The notes under the pieces were generated by a model. The model was not told where the DNA came from and made no database searches. It worked only from the letters and a program-made list of their open reading frames with translations. The position numbers and the translations under genes were made by a program. A DNA stretch of 64,000 bases from G963677485 sp942492855. Lineage in GTDB: Bacteria > Armatimonadota > HRBIN16. The stretch is from contig OW818647.1 in the NCBI GenBank assembly GCA_942492855.1, positions 4,340,001 through 4,404,000 of the forward strand, written 5' to 3'. Of this stretch, positions 1 through 9,375 are shown in pieces (the first letter of the stretch is position 1; each line of letters opens with the position of its first letter).

Positions 1-919
1 GGTAGTCACATCGCAGCTTTTTTGCCTGGCACACAGCAAGCAGCCGCTGCAGGTGGTCTGCCTCTTTCGATAGAGCTGTGAGCTGCGTCAGGATGCTGGC
101 CGCGCTGAGCACGCGAACTTGCTTGGTGATGCTCTGTTTTCGGACACCTTCAGAGGTGAATAAGGTGTATTTTAGCAAGAGTGTGGGAGAGGATTCCTTA
201 GGTACCTTCAGCGAGATGGGCAGTGTGCCATCTCCGTTGATCACGCTGTCCTGTGTGTCGTAGACCTGGCCAGCACGACCCGTGACTTCCAGATGGACCT
301 TGAATGACTTGCCTGAAGATCCTTCGTAGCTGATCGCTCCAGACAGCGGCGTGCCGTTGGCAAGATAGTCAGCGGGAACGGTGATATTCGTCCTTACACC
401 ATCGGCCACCACTGCAGTACCAACTGCGGCAAGCTTAATGTCATCAATATAGAGTGCTTTAGCGGTATTCACCAGGTTCAGTCCAATTGGGATTGAGTTC
501 TGGTTAGTCTTCGTCGTGAACCGGATGCTGACGCGACGCCAGGCATAACTGCCATCGGGCACATTCACGATGTAGGTGCCCCAGTCAGTCAGGTGACTAC
601 CGGAGCCAACCGTATCGCCAGCCACCCAGAAACTCAGTTCATATTCGGAAGAGGGGATCACCGGCACATTTTGAACCAGGCGTCCGTAGATAAATGGGGT
701 GGTGAAGGAGCGACTGGTCAGCTTGAGGCACTGTCGCCCTGAATGCGGCTGGTATGTGCTGACCTCGCAGGTGTTATCTGCGGATGTCGACCAGCTCCAG
801 CTGGCAATTGCTGCATTGGGCGATGATTCCTCAAATCCGCCGTTAGTCAACATTGGTGCGGCGAACGCCATGGGAGTCAACATAATGAGTGCAAGAATTG
901 GCCTGATGTATTTACGCAT
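1..919 (-). CDS. Secreted protein with N-terminal CBM4/9-like module (C-terminus beyond window)
   Basis: The reading frame starts with ATG at 919, has GAGGA just upstream, and runs off the left edge after 306 residues without a stop. Residues 1-17 form a signal peptide (MRKYIRPILALIML then AFA-AP). Residues 18-140 look like a CBM4/9 carbohydrate-binding fold: an N-terminal NGGFEE motif, SGRQCLKL, an ELSFWV strand, and the closing ALYIDDIKL strand are the usual landmarks. The part that follows is a beta-rich stretch (about 145-270) and then the start of a helical segment. Any catalytic domain would lie outside the window. Secretion and polysaccharide binding are inferred from the family. It resembles the CBM-bearing exoprotein at 39257-42721. 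Confidence 0.7.
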   Translation of the reverse strand, partial: MRKYIRPILALIMLTPMAFAAPMLTNGGFEESSPNAAIASWSWSTSADNTCEVSTYQPHSGRQCLKLTSRSFTTPFIYGRLVQNVPVIPSSEYELSFWVAGDTVGSGSHLTDWGTYIVNVPDGSYAWRRVSIRFTTKTNQNSIPIGLNLVNTAKALYIDDIKLAAVGTAVVADGVRTNITVPADYLANGTPLSGAISYEGSSGKSFKVHLEVTGRAGQVYDTQDSVINGDGTLPISLKVPKESSPTLLLKYTLFTSEGVRKQSITKQVRVLSAASILTQLTALSKEADHLQRLLAVCQAKKLRCDY

Positions 920-1024
920 GTAGTCCTCGATTGGTGAGATATCCAATCCTAAGGTTCTTCACCGGATAGAGATATCCCTTTATGATGACTTCATGTTGAT
1001 GTCGTAACCACGCATTGGTTTGTA

Positions 1025-1400
1025 GATGGGAAGGCCGGATCACAACGCAAAGGCGCAAAGGTGGCAAGGCGCAAGGAACGTCGTACATACAGAAGGCGAA
1101 TATGATAGCCCTGATTGATGCATCGCAAAGCGGCTCTGTAGGGTGGTGATGTCCGGGACGGTCTTTGGGCACACTTGCATTGGCTATGCAGGTATAGACC
1201 GCGCCGGTCTGGCGGTTAGCCCACCACCGTTACGGCGATTAGCTTGAAAGACCGGGTCACAACGCAAAGGAGCCAAAGCGAAGGGAAGGGCGCAAAACCA
1301 CAGAAGGCGAGGATGGCGCAGACCAGGTCATAACCGCGCCGGTTTCTCGGCACGCTTGCTATGGTTATGCAGATGACATCCGGCGCGGTTTGGCGGATAG
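1025..1400. repeat. Two-copy degenerate intergenic repeat with internal inverted repeat
   Basis: This belongs to a 663-base gap (920-1582) without a credible gene. Copy A covers about 1030-1220 and copy B about 1248-1400. Both open with CACAACGCAAAGG, continue with purine-rich GCGCAAAGG-like units, share ACAGAAGGCGA, and end with a GGCAC-CTTGC-TATGCAG block followed by CCGCGCCGG-CTGGCGG-TAG-like sequence. In copy B the arms 1332-1342 and 1380-1390 are perfect 11-base inverted repeats (AACCGCGCCGG / CCGGCGCGGTT) that could form a cruciform or RNA hairpin. Short purine repeats of this kind are dispersed in many bacterial genomes; whether it is mobile or structural cannot be told from one locus. 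Confidence 0.6.
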
Positions 1401-1468
1401 TTAAATCTGGTGGCTCCCCGCATCAGGTTTTGTCACCGCACTGCCTATCAGCTTCGGCCGATGCCAAG

Positions 1469-1498
1469 TTGACAGCCTTGGGTGAAAACGGGTATACA
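1469..1498 (+). promoter_or_regulatory. Sigma70-type promoter for the orphan gene at 1583
   Basis: TTGACA at 1469-1474 is separated by 18 bases from TATACA at 1493-1498. Transcription would begin near 1505, leaving an untranslated leader of about 78 bases before the ATG at 1583. It is the best promoter match in the 920-1582 gap. Confidence 0.5.
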
Positions 1499-1582
1499 TA
1501 CACAGAGCACACTCTCATTTCCATTAGGTAAGATCAATCGAGTTCTGATGAATTCACGACTCGGTTGATATTGGAGGCAAAT

Positions 1583-2857
1583 ATGGATTTTTATGAATTT
1601 TTAGCAGCAGATTCACTTGATCTTTTACTGAATACGGTGGGCTACCACATCAACTATTCAACCGCGCTACGTGATATCTCACGCGAATATTGTGTGACCG
1701 TATTAAAGGCCGGTGACATAGAACCAAATGAACAGCGGGACTACTATGCCAAAATAGCTAACGCGATAGGATTACCAGCACTTGTAAAATATGAACGCAT
1801 ATGGAAAAAAATACATGGGTATGAGGATGAAATCTCACGGTACAGCTTATATAACGGAGCTCGTACGCCAGATTGGTTATTATTTCGGTTAGTGGAATAC
1901 ATAATACATGAACGCCAGAAAACAAATGCCTTAAGCCCGAAAATTAGCGTTGATGTACTAGGCAGGATGGTTCGAATCACTGATTATTTACATATGATAG
2001 CGGCGTTTAACAAGGGTGATTCTTGGGATACGAAGTATTACAACATCATGGATAAAAAGATATTTGGCGAAGACTATGAGAGTGATCTCAATAATATAGA
2101 TAACAATGACGATTTTGATGTTAACACTGAATCAAGTATTATTTATGGATGCATTGAAGCTCTTGTGATGTATGATAGAGTTCATGAACTTATATCTTGC
2201 TTAACCAAGCAAGATATAAAGGATATATACGAGTGTAGCAATTCAGAAATACTCGATTCATATGCAACATCCTTAAAGGGTAAAGATTTAATACCGGAAT
2301 ATCTTATGGTAATAATAAACGATAATCATACACCTTGTTATAGCTATAGTCATCACTTTGAGTTTTTTAGAGACTTGATATCGGAAGTGACAGGTGATGA
2401 CGAACTACGAGCTATATCCTCCATACTACGGACCTGTAGTTATACGTTTGGTAGTGAAGCAGATCGGCAATCCATGAACGAATTATACAATGCTGTTGGA
2501 CACCATATGTATGTACGTATGTTTCACTTCTACAATAGGGTCATATTCGGGAATGAGCAGGCTGCTAGAGTTTATCTACAGGCACTTTGGCATCTATACA
2601 ACAACGATACCTATATGTCTGCTATAGACGAGTACTTTCGTAATGTAATAAAAAATCTTTATAGATACTCGCCGCGCCAAACTGAAGTGCAGCACAAGTA
2701 TGAAGATATAGTATTCTATCGAAACGCTCGTTGTATATTAGATGATTATTATACGCCGGCAAATGTAGAGACTACCATAAACTGTTTGAAAAACATGGGG
2801 CTCGAAGATGCGGTCACCGTGTTTCTTCCACAGTGTTGCATTAACATGTTTGAGTAG
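1583..2857 (+). CDS. Orphan A+T-rich protein of unknown function, 424 residues
   Basis: I do not recognise this protein. ATG 1583 is chosen because TTGGAGG lies six bases upstream; an in-frame TTG at 1565 has no such site. The product is soluble, rich in Tyr, Asp, Asn and Ile, predicted largely helical, with an acidic Asn/Asp patch near residues 170-185 and no signal peptide, membrane segment or nucleotide-binding motif that I can see. Base and codon use differ strongly from every neighbour: ATA, TTA and TAT codons are common. It stands alone behind its own promoter and next to the repeat at 1025-1400. This suggests horizontal acquisition, perhaps an immunity-type or phage-derived protein, but nothing in the sequence assigns a role. 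Confidence 0.75.
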   Translation: MDFYEFLAADSLDLLLNTVGYHINYSTALRDISREYCVTVLKAGDIEPNEQRDYYAKIANAIGLPALVKYERIWKKIHGYEDEISRYSLYNGARTPDWLLFRLVEYIIHERQKTNALSPKISVDVLGRMVRITDYLHMIAAFNKGDSWDTKYYNIMDKKIFGEDYESDLNNIDNNDDFDVNTESSIIYGCIEALVMYDRVHELISCLTKQDIKDIYECSNSEILDSYATSLKGKDLIPEYLMVIINDNHTPCYSYSHHFEFFRDLISEVTGDDELRAISSILRTCSYTFGSEADRQSMNELYNAVGHHMYVRMFHFYNRVIFGNEQAARVYLQALWHLYNNDTYMSAIDEYFRNVIKNLYRYSPRQTEVQHKYEDIVFYRNARCILDDYYTPANVETTINCLKNMGLEDAVTVFLPQCCINMFE

Positions 2858-2930
2858 TAATCATAGGTATAAATGATCAATGGGCCAAAAAAGAGTCTCC
2901 TTGGCTTCCTAATTTCCTTACATCCAAAAC

Positions 2931-2962
2931 AACAGTGCCTCCGACGAATCGGAGGCACTGTT
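2931..2962 (-). terminator. Intrinsic terminator of ppdK, possibly bidirectional
   Basis: A perfect 14-base-pair stem (2931-2944 with 2949-2962) closes on a four-base loop. Read on the minus strand it is followed by GTTGTTTTGG, a short T-rich tail, so it mainly ends ppdK transcription. It may also stop the convergent orphan gene. Confidence 0.75.
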
Positions 2963-2993
2963 AATGGAGAACAGCCGGGGTTACCCGGAACCC

Positions 2994-5651
2994 TTACTTC
3001 TTGTCGCTAAGAGCGGCCTGAGCAGCAGCCAAGCGTGCCACGGGCAGGCGCTTGGGTGAGCAGCTCACGTAGGTGAGGCCGATCGAGTGACAGAACATCA
3101 CCGATGCGGGATCCCCACCGTGCTCGCCGCAGATACCCAGTTTGATCTTGGGGTTCACGGCCTTAGCATCATCTACACAGATTTTCATCAAGCGGCCCAC
3201 ACCCTTGGTGTCGATAGACTCGGTGGGGTCGTTCTTGAGGATTTTCTGCTCAATGTAGAGCGGCAGGAACTTGCCAGCGTCATCACGGCTCAAGCCGTAG
3301 GCCATCTGAGTAAGGTCGTTGGTTCCGAAGCTGAAGAACTCAGCCTCTACAGCGATCTCGTCAGCGGTCAGGGCAGCGCGAGGAATCTCAATCATGGTGC
3401 CGAACTTGTAGTCAACCGTGATGCCTTCGGCCTTCATGGTTGCTTCAGCCACTTCAACAAGCTGCTTCTTGATGTAGCTCAGCTCGGTGACGGTGGCGAC
3501 CAGCGGGATCATGATTTCGGGGTGAACGTCGATTCCCTGCTTCTTCACCTGGCAAGCGGCTCCGATGATGGCGGCAACCTGCATCTTCACGATGCCCGGG
3601 AAGTAGATGGACAGGCGGACGCCGCGTAGACCAAGCATGGGGTTCTCTTCATGCAGGTCTTCTACCTTGCGGAGCATGGTGGCCATGGCGGACAGAGCTT
3701 CGCCAGAGGCGTTCTCGTCCATCATTTTGCGCATGTCAGCACGCACATCGGCGGCCTTGGGCAGGAATTCGTGAAGCGGCGGGTCGATCAAGCGAACGGT
3801 CATAGGTAGACCATTCATCGCCTGGAACATGCCCACGAAGTCGTTGCGCTGTAGAGGCAGCAACTGGTTCAGAGCGGCATCGCGGATAGCCTCGGTCTCG
3901 GCCAGGATCATGGCACGGACAGCCGGCACGCGGTCATCCATAAACATGTGTTCTGTGCGGCAAAGGCCGATACCCTCTGCGCCATACTCGATAGCCATCA
4001 GAGCATGTTCAGGAGAGTCAGCGTTGGCGCGGACACCCAGCTTACGGAAGCTGTCTGCCCATTCCATGAGGGTTCCGAAGTAACCGGTCACGGTTGCTGG
4101 CTCGGTAGCCAGGGCCTCACCGTAGACCAGTCCCATGGTTCCGTCGATGGAAATTTCAGCGCCTTCTCGATAGGTGTCTCCACCCATTGTGACTGAACGG
4201 TTACTGTCGTCAATGCGAAGTCCGCCGCATCCGCACACGGTCGGGATACCGTACTGACGTGCCACGAGAGCGGCGTGAGATGTCTTACCACCCAACTGGG
4301 TCAAAACACCCTTGGCAGCCAACATACCGCCGAGGTCGTCTGGGTTGGTGATCTGGCGGACGAGGATCACGTTCTCGCCTTCACTTGCCATTTTGATGGC
4401 GGTTTCGGAGTCGAGAGCGATCTTGCCAACAGCTCCACCAGGACCGGCGTTCATACCCTTAGCTACAGGAGTCAGCTTTTTGGTATTCACGAGGTGCGGG
4501 TGCAGCAGTTGCTCAAGCTGCTCGCAGCTTACGCGCATGACAGCTTCTTCTTTGGTGATGAGCCCTTCATTAGCTTGCTCAACAGCGATGCGAACAGCGG
4601 CGGCGCCGGTGCGCTTGCCGGAACGGCACTGCAGAATGTAGAGCTTGCCCTTCTCGATAGTGAACTCGATGTCCTGCATATCTTTGTAGTGGTTCTCAAG
4701 GGTTTTGGCCCAAGTGACGAACTCTTTGTAGATGGCAGGGTTCTCTTGCTCAAGCTGAGCGACTGGCTCTGGGGTGCGGACACCAGCAACCACGTCTTCG
4801 CCCTGAGCGTTCATCAGGAACTCGCCGTAGATGTGGTTCTCGCCGGTGGCTGCGTCGCGGGTGAAGGCCACGCCGGTTCCGCAGTCGTTGCCCATGTTTC
4901 CGAAGACCATGGTCTGGATATTTACAGCGGTGCCGAGTTTGTGATCAATCTTTTCGCGGTTGCGATAGATGAAAGCTCGCTCGTTGTTCCAGCTCTTGAA
5001 AACAGCCTCGGTGGCCAGGTGGAGCTGCTCACGGGGATCGGTCGGGAAGTCGGTTCCCATGATGCTCTTGTAATACTTTTTGTAGTCTTCGCAGAGTTCA
5101 GCAAGCTGATCGGCGTCCACATCGGTATCCTGCTCAGCACCGATTTTTTCTTTCAGTTCGTCGAAGATTTCTTCGAACTTGTCTTTCTTCAGTGCAGGGT
5201 AGTCGCCGGAGAGCACGATGTCCGAGAACATCATCAAGAAGCGGCGATAGGAGTCGTAGCCAAACCGCTTGTTACCGGTCAGGGCGATCACACCCTTCAG
5301 GGTGACTTCGTTCAGTCCGAGGTTAAGAACGGTGTCCATCATGCCTGGCATGGAGAACTTGGCACCAGATCTGACGGAAACTAGCAGAGGGTTGGTGGGG
5401 TCACCGAACTTTTTGCCAGCCTGTTTTTCGATATTGGCCATGGCTACGTCGACTTCTTCCCACAGACCTTCGGGAATGCTGGCGCCGTTGTCATAATACT
5501 CGTTGCATGCTTCGGTTGTGATGGTAAATCCTGAAGGTACGGGCAGGCCAATATTGGTCATTTCGGCCAGGTTTGCACCCTTGCCACCCAGGAGGTCGCG
5601 CCACTCTTTTTTGCCTTCGGCAAATAGGTAAACGCGTTTTGTTGACGGCAT
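2994..5651 (-). CDS. ppdK: Pyruvate, phosphate dikinase
   Basis: The enzyme interconverts pyruvate, ATP and phosphate with phosphoenolpyruvate, AMP and pyrophosphate in the cytosol. The 885-residue length is normal for the family. The N-terminal ATP-grasp domain begins with GGKGANLAEM and GLPVPSGFTI. The swivelling domain carries the phosphorylated His in GGKTSHAALVAR. The C-terminal TIM barrel has the PEP/pyruvate-binding FGTNDLTQMAYG and CGEHGGDP motifs. ATG 5651 is preferred over GTG 5660 because AGGTGAG sits five bases upstream of the ATG. The gene is monocistronic, ended by the hairpin at 2931-2962. It may serve gluconeogenesis or pyrophosphate-dependent glycolysis; the window does not distinguish these. 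Confidence 0.96.
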   Translation of the reverse strand: MPSTKRVYLFAEGKKEWRDLLGGKGANLAEMTNIGLPVPSGFTITTEACNEYYDNGASIPEGLWEEVDVAMANIEKQAGKKFGDPTNPLLVSVRSGAKFSMPGMMDTVLNLGLNEVTLKGVIALTGNKRFGYDSYRRFLMMFSDIVLSGDYPALKKDKFEEIFDELKEKIGAEQDTDVDADQLAELCEDYKKYYKSIMGTDFPTDPREQLHLATEAVFKSWNNERAFIYRNREKIDHKLGTAVNIQTMVFGNMGNDCGTGVAFTRDAATGENHIYGEFLMNAQGEDVVAGVRTPEPVAQLEQENPAIYKEFVTWAKTLENHYKDMQDIEFTIEKGKLYILQCRSGKRTGAAAVRIAVEQANEGLITKEEAVMRVSCEQLEQLLHPHLVNTKKLTPVAKGMNAGPGGAVGKIALDSETAIKMASEGENVILVRQITNPDDLGGMLAAKGVLTQLGGKTSHAALVARQYGIPTVCGCGGLRIDDSNRSVTMGGDTYREGAEISIDGTMGLVYGEALATEPATVTGYFGTLMEWADSFRKLGVRANADSPEHALMAIEYGAEGIGLCRTEHMFMDDRVPAVRAMILAETEAIRDAALNQLLPLQRNDFVGMFQAMNGLPMTVRLIDPPLHEFLPKAADVRADMRKMMDENASGEALSAMATMLRKVEDLHEENPMLGLRGVRLSIYFPGIVKMQVAAIIGAACQVKKQGIDVHPEIMIPLVATVTELSYIKKQLVEVAEATMKAEGITVDYKFGTMIEIPRAALTADEIAVEAEFFSFGTNDLTQMAYGLSRDDAGKFLPLYIEQKILKNDPTESIDTKGVGRLMKICVDDAKAVNPKIKLGICGEHGGDPASVMFCHSIGLTYVSCSPKRLPVARLAAAQAALSDKK

Positions 5652-5727
5652 GTTTCTCACCTTAGTTTCTTAGTTATAGTCTTGCATGGGTTCAGATAAT
5701 GCATATGCGTTTTACGCTGCGCCAGCG

Positions 5728-7011
5728 TCAAGTGGTCTCTGTTCGCATCTTGGCAGACTGCCACAACGCGTCCCACTCGTCTGCGTTCAAAGAACGCAAA
5801 TCTTTTTGGTCGTTTCGGGCCATTACTTCCATGGCCTCGAATCGCCTCCTAAATCGGCCCACCATCTTGCGTAGAGCTTGTTCGGAATCTACGCCCAGAT
5901 GCCGTGCCAGATTCACGACAGTAAACAGCACATCGCCGACTTCATTTTCTATGTCGTCCGTCACGTTGCGCCGTTTTGCATCCAAAAGCTCTTGGATCTC
6001 TTCCTCAAGTTTATCAAGTACGCCTTGAAACTCCTGCCATTCAAACCCTTCACGGGCGACCCGCTTCGACACATCCTGTGCATACGCGAGGGCAGGCAAT
6101 GACATCTTGCTCTTTTTCAGAATAGAGCCATTAGTTTCATTATCCGCTTTCTCTTTAGATTTTATCGCATCCCAGTTGATAAGAACAGCTTGGGAATCAA
6201 CCAATTCTAAACTACCGAAAACATGAGGATGCCTGCGCACCAGTTTTTCGCAAATGGTGCTCACGACATCTTTCATATCAAAGTCAGTCGTTTCCGAAAG
6301 AAGTTGAGCGTGCATCACCACTTGAAGCAGCACGTCTCCCAGCTCCTCCACAAGTGATTCGGGACTGCCCTCGTTGATGGCGTCGATCACTTCCACAGCC
6401 TCTTCGGTCATGCAGGGGCGAAGGGTGAGGTGGTCCTGTTCTCGATCCCATGGGCAGCCTTCGGGCGATCTCAGCTTAGCGACGATATCCAGCAGCCCCT
6501 GCACATCACTGCGTTGCGTGATACCTAACGCCGGCACTGTTACCCAAACCGGCCACTTAGTGGTCAGCTTACCGTCAGCCAGGTGGTCAATCGTCAGGCA
6601 TGTTCCGTCGTCAAATTCAATCATGTGGCTGCCTGGGTAGCCCATCTGGCGCAGATGACGTCCAATATCTCTACCAGTGTGAGTTCCAAAAGCGTAGTAG
6701 ATGCTTAACTCACCTTGAGGAATTGACGGTATCTGAGGCAGGCTGCATAGGGGTATGATGAGCGCATTTGCGTGGTGGGCGGTCATTTGCGTGAAGTTGG
6801 CCCAGTTGATGCTGACATATGGCATCGTGTGATGGCATTGGTCAAGAGCTTTACATATGACTGGTAGCTCGGGAGGGGAGGCGATATAGCTAACGCTTTG
6901 GCCTGCCTTGATGGCAGATAGGCAGTCCGCTAAATCTATATGTGATTCCAGCCCGTAGGCCACCAGAATGCTGACCGTAGATGGGTTACGATCCGTTGCT
7001 GTTTTTGTCAA
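5728..7011 (-). CDS. mazG: MazG-family nucleoside triphosphate pyrophosphohydrolase with degenerate N-terminal methylase-like domain
   Basis: Residues from about 170 on form a two-part MazG domain: LRSPEGCPWDREQDH, the metal-binding EEAVEVIDAI and EELGDVLLQVVMHA helices, and a second EEEIQELLDA / EVGDVLFTVVNLAR half. The family hydrolyses (d)NTPs to monophosphates and pyrophosphate, cleaning the nucleotide pool. The first 150 residues resemble the tetrapyrrole-methylase-like domain of YabN-type MazG proteins but are shorter and lack the usual glycine-rich SAM loop, so that part is probably not catalytic. The predicted start is TTG 7011, four bases after the hypE stop; GTG 6960 is an alternative. 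It is the last gene of the hyp operon, an unusual position. Confidence 0.88.
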   Translation of the reverse strand: MTKTATDRNPSTVSILVAYGLESHIDLADCLSAIKAGQSVSYIASPPELPVICKALDQCHHTMPYVSINWANFTQMTAHHANALIIPLCSLPQIPSIPQGELSIYYAFGTHTGRDIGRHLRQMGYPGSHMIEFDDGTCLTIDHLADGKLTTKWPVWVTVPALGITQRSDVQGLLDIVAKLRSPEGCPWDREQDHLTLRPCMTEEAVEVIDAINEGSPESLVEELGDVLLQVVMHAQLLSETTDFDMKDVVSTICEKLVRRHPHVFGSLELVDSQAVLINWDAIKSKEKADNETNGSILKKSKMSLPALAYAQDVSKRVAREGFEWQEFQGVLDKLEEEIQELLDAKRRNVTDDIENEVGDVLFTVVNLARHLGVDSEQALRKMVGRFRRRFEAMEVMARNDQKDLRSLNADEWDALWQSAKMRTETT

Positions 7012-7015
7012 TCCT

Positions 7016-8032
7016 TTAACAAATCCTCGGAAGTTGTTCGCCGCTCATCATATCCAGCGGCCGGTGGGTGCCGTAAGGTGTTACTAATGTGACCGGGTAG
7101 GCGGTATTCTGTCTTACCTCACCGATCACACAAGCGGTAGAAGAAATCTCATGCCGATGCATGATTTCTAAAGCACGGTCAGCCTCAGAGGCTGGCAGCC
7201 ACACTGCGTAACGGCCTTCATTGGCCACATAGACAGGGTCCAATCCTAATATATCGCAAAACGACGAAACATGGTCATTGACCGGGATCAGCTCCTCAGA
7301 AATGGAGGTACCTGTGCTTGATTCCTGAGCCACTTCGATCAGCGCGCTGGCAAGGCCGCCGCGAGTGAGGTCCCTCATGCAATGCACTTCCACGCTTTGA
7401 CAAAGCTCCAGGGCGGTCTCATGCAGCAAACCGCAGTCACTGGTGATCTCACTATCGAACTGTAGAGCCTGCCGGCTTGCCATTACCGCGGCACCATGCC
7501 TGCCGATGTCACCGCTTACAATGACCACATCACCTGGCTGCACCTGGCTGGGATGGATGATGTGAAGCGAAACTACCTCGCCAACCGCCGTGGTGTTGAT
7601 GTAGAGCCCATCTCCACGGCCGCGGTCTACGACCTTGGTATCGCCAGTAATGATATCAACACCGGCTTGGGCGCAGGTGCTGGCGATGCTGTCAAGGATG
7701 ATCCGCAGTTCATCCATCGGCAGCCCTTCTTCGATGATCAGGCCAAGTGTCAGGTATTTCGCTTTTGCGCCACCCATCGCCAGGTCGTTCACCGATCCAC
7801 ATACCGCCAGCTTACCGATGTCGCCACCCGGAAAGATTCGAGGAGTGATGACATATGAATCGGTAGTCATCGCCCAGTTCCCGGAAGCTAAAAAAGTAGC
7901 GGCATCATGACCTGAGCCTTTTGGGAACCTACTGGATATCTCTCCGGCCAACAATTGGTGGAACACACGCCCACCGCCGCCATGGGCCAGTGTGATTACA
8001 TTTCGTTCCTGGTAGGGCAAGGCGCAGTTCAT
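7016..8032 (-). CDS. hypE: [NiFe]-hydrogenase maturation protein HypE
   Basis: HypE dehydrates the carbamoyl group that HypF places on its C-terminal Cys to give the thiocyanate that becomes the cyanide ligand of the NiFe site. The 338-residue protein starts with the conserved AHGGGG motif, has the PurM/AIR-synthase fold (VCGSVNDLAMGGA, ITGDTKVVDRG, MRDLTRGGLASAL) and ends in PRIC, with the reactive Cys as last residue. Its start overlaps the end of hypD by four bases, indicating translational coupling. Confidence 0.97.
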   Translation of the reverse strand: MNCALPYQERNVITLAHGGGGRVFHQLLAGEISSRFPKGSGHDAATFLASGNWAMTTDSYVITPRIFPGGDIGKLAVCGSVNDLAMGGAKAKYLTLGLIIEEGLPMDELRIILDSIASTCAQAGVDIITGDTKVVDRGRGDGLYINTTAVGEVVSLHIIHPSQVQPGDVVIVSGDIGRHGAAVMASRQALQFDSEITSDCGLLHETALELCQSVEVHCMRDLTRGGLASALIEVAQESSTGTSISEELIPVNDHVSSFCDILGLDPVYVANEGRYAVWLPASEADRALEIMHRHEISSTACVIGEVRQNTAYPVTLVTPYGTHRPLDMMSGEQLPRIC

Positions 8033-9126
8033 ATTGCAACCTCAGTATACCGGTAGCGGAAATACGCGGCACACGCACCTTCACCGCTGACCATTGGGGC
8101 GCCCTTTGGGTTTTCAGGATCACAGGTGACACCAAACAACGGGCACTGGTTGGGTTTGATTCGACCGCGAAGAACCTCACCGGCTTGACATCCAGTCAAA
8201 GGTTCGGTCTCCACCATCTGCAGGTTGAAGCGATGCCTGGCATCGAGGTGTTTAAATTCTGGTTTGAGTTCATATCCAGCCGAGGGGATGGTTCCCAGCC
8301 CTCGGAATGGCTGATCGCAGATGTCGAACACCTGTGACAGTATCTCCTGCGACCGCGCGTTGCCTTCAGGCTTCACGACTGTCATATAGTCGTTACTTAC
8401 GCCAGATTCGCCATTGGCTATCATCTGACAAAGCGAATAGGTGGCACTCAGTATCTCCACCGGCTCAAACCCGCAGACCGCTATTGGCACATGGTATTTC
8501 TGGCGTATAGCCTCGTATTCCCAGGTGCCCATGACCGTACATACATGTCCTGCAGCAAGGAAACCCTGCACCGGGCAGTCAGATTGGGAGAGTAACGCCT
8601 CAAGTACCGGCGGCACACGGTAGTGGGAAAATAGCCATGAGATGTTGGTGATATGCCGTTGTTCGGCCATCAGCACCAACGCAGCATGCATGGGGGAGGT
8701 GGTCTCAAAACCTACGCCGAAAAACACAACTTGCTGGTCGGTGTTTTGCTCCGCGATTGTCAGCACTTCCATACCGGAGTAGATGATTCGCACGTCGGCA
8801 CCTCTGGCTTTCATGGCCAGCAGGTCAAGGCCGGAGCCAGGGACGCGCATCATGTCGCCATACGTACAGATGATGGTGTTTGGTATCTGAGCAATCTGGA
8901 TCGCCTGGTCAATCACGTGAGAGGGGGTCACACAAACAGGGCAACCGGGGCCATGCAGAAGGGTGACTTTGCCGTCCAGTAGTTGGTCGATGCCGTTGCG
9001 GACTATGCTGTGAGTTTGACCGCCGCATACTTCCATTATCTGGAACTGACCTGGGAGTTGGTGTATCTTCCCAACGATGCTCTTAACGGCCTTCGGGTCT
9101 TTGAGTTGCGCCTTACTGAGGGCCAT
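8029..9126 (-). CDS. hypD: [NiFe]-hydrogenase maturation protein HypD
   Basis: HypD, a 4Fe-4S scaffold protein, assembles the Fe(CN)2CO unit together with HypC. The family motifs are intact: MEVCGGQTHS, GPGCPVCVTP, GVGFETTSP and the C-terminal Cys residues of TGCQAGEVLRG and GVTCDPENPKG that bind the cluster. Length (365 residues) is typical. The start overlaps hypC by 14 bases and the end overlaps hypE by four. Confidence 0.97.
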   Translation of the reverse strand: MALSKAQLKDPKAVKSIVGKIHQLPGQFQIMEVCGGQTHSIVRNGIDQLLDGKVTLLHGPGCPVCVTPSHVIDQAIQIAQIPNTIICTYGDMMRVPGSGLDLLAMKARGADVRIIYSGMEVLTIAEQNTDQQVVFFGVGFETTSPMHAALVLMAEQRHITNISWLFSHYRVPPVLEALLSQSDCPVQGFLAAGHVCTVMGTWEYEAIRQKYHVPIAVCGFEPVEILSATYSLCQMIANGESGVSNDYMTVVKPEGNARSQEILSQVFDICDQPFRGLGTIPSAGYELKPEFKHLDARHRFNLQMVETEPLTGCQAGEVLRGRIKPNQCPLFGVTCDPENPKGAPMVSGEGACAAYFRYRYTEVAI

Positions 9127-9367
9127 TCATACTCTCTTCTTCTTGAAGCAGCGTCTGGTAGTCGGCCAGCGTTTGTTGGGCGGCCTCCTCGTCCACGATG
9201 CCAATGGCTGCACCGACATGCACTAGCAGCCAGTCTCCAACCACTGCCTCGGGCACGAAAGCGAGGCTCACTTCATGCTTGGTCCCATTGAAATCAACCA
9301 CACCCATCCTCAGTAGATCGGATTGATCATTCACACTCTCTAACTTGCCAGGTACGGCCAAACACAT
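9113..9367 (-). CDS. hypC: Hydrogenase maturation chaperone HypC/HupF
   Basis: The start at 9367 gives the diagnostic N-terminus MCLAVPGK; the Cys at position 2 becomes the iron ligand after removal of the initiator Met. An upstream in-frame start at 9415 would bury this motif and is rejected. The 84-residue OB-fold protein carries the Fe(CN)2CO group between HypD and the hydrogenase large subunit. CGGAG lies upstream of the start. It sits eight bases after hypF and overlaps hypD. Confidence 0.95.
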   Translation of the reverse strand: MCLAVPGKLESVNDQSDLLRMGVVDFNGTKHEVSLAFVPEAVVGDWLLVHVGAAIGIVDEEAAQQTLADYQTLLQEEESMNGPQ

Positions 9368-9375
9368 ATTATGAT

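Noticed and set aside
699..923. 74-residue plus-strand open frame
   Set aside because: It is antisense to the secreted CBM protein, whose signal peptide and domain motifs lie on the minus strand.
912..1172. 86-residue minus-strand open frame in the intergenic gap
   Set aside because: It crosses the degenerate repeat, has no ribosome site and no recognisable composition of a protein.
4275..5384. 369-residue plus-strand open frame
   Set aside because: It lies antisense to the well-conserved ppdK and shows no family motif.
5714..5728. Short palindrome ACGCTG-CGC-CAGCGT at the end of mazG
   Set aside because: The six-base stem is too short and no T-run follows on either strand, so I do not call a terminator.
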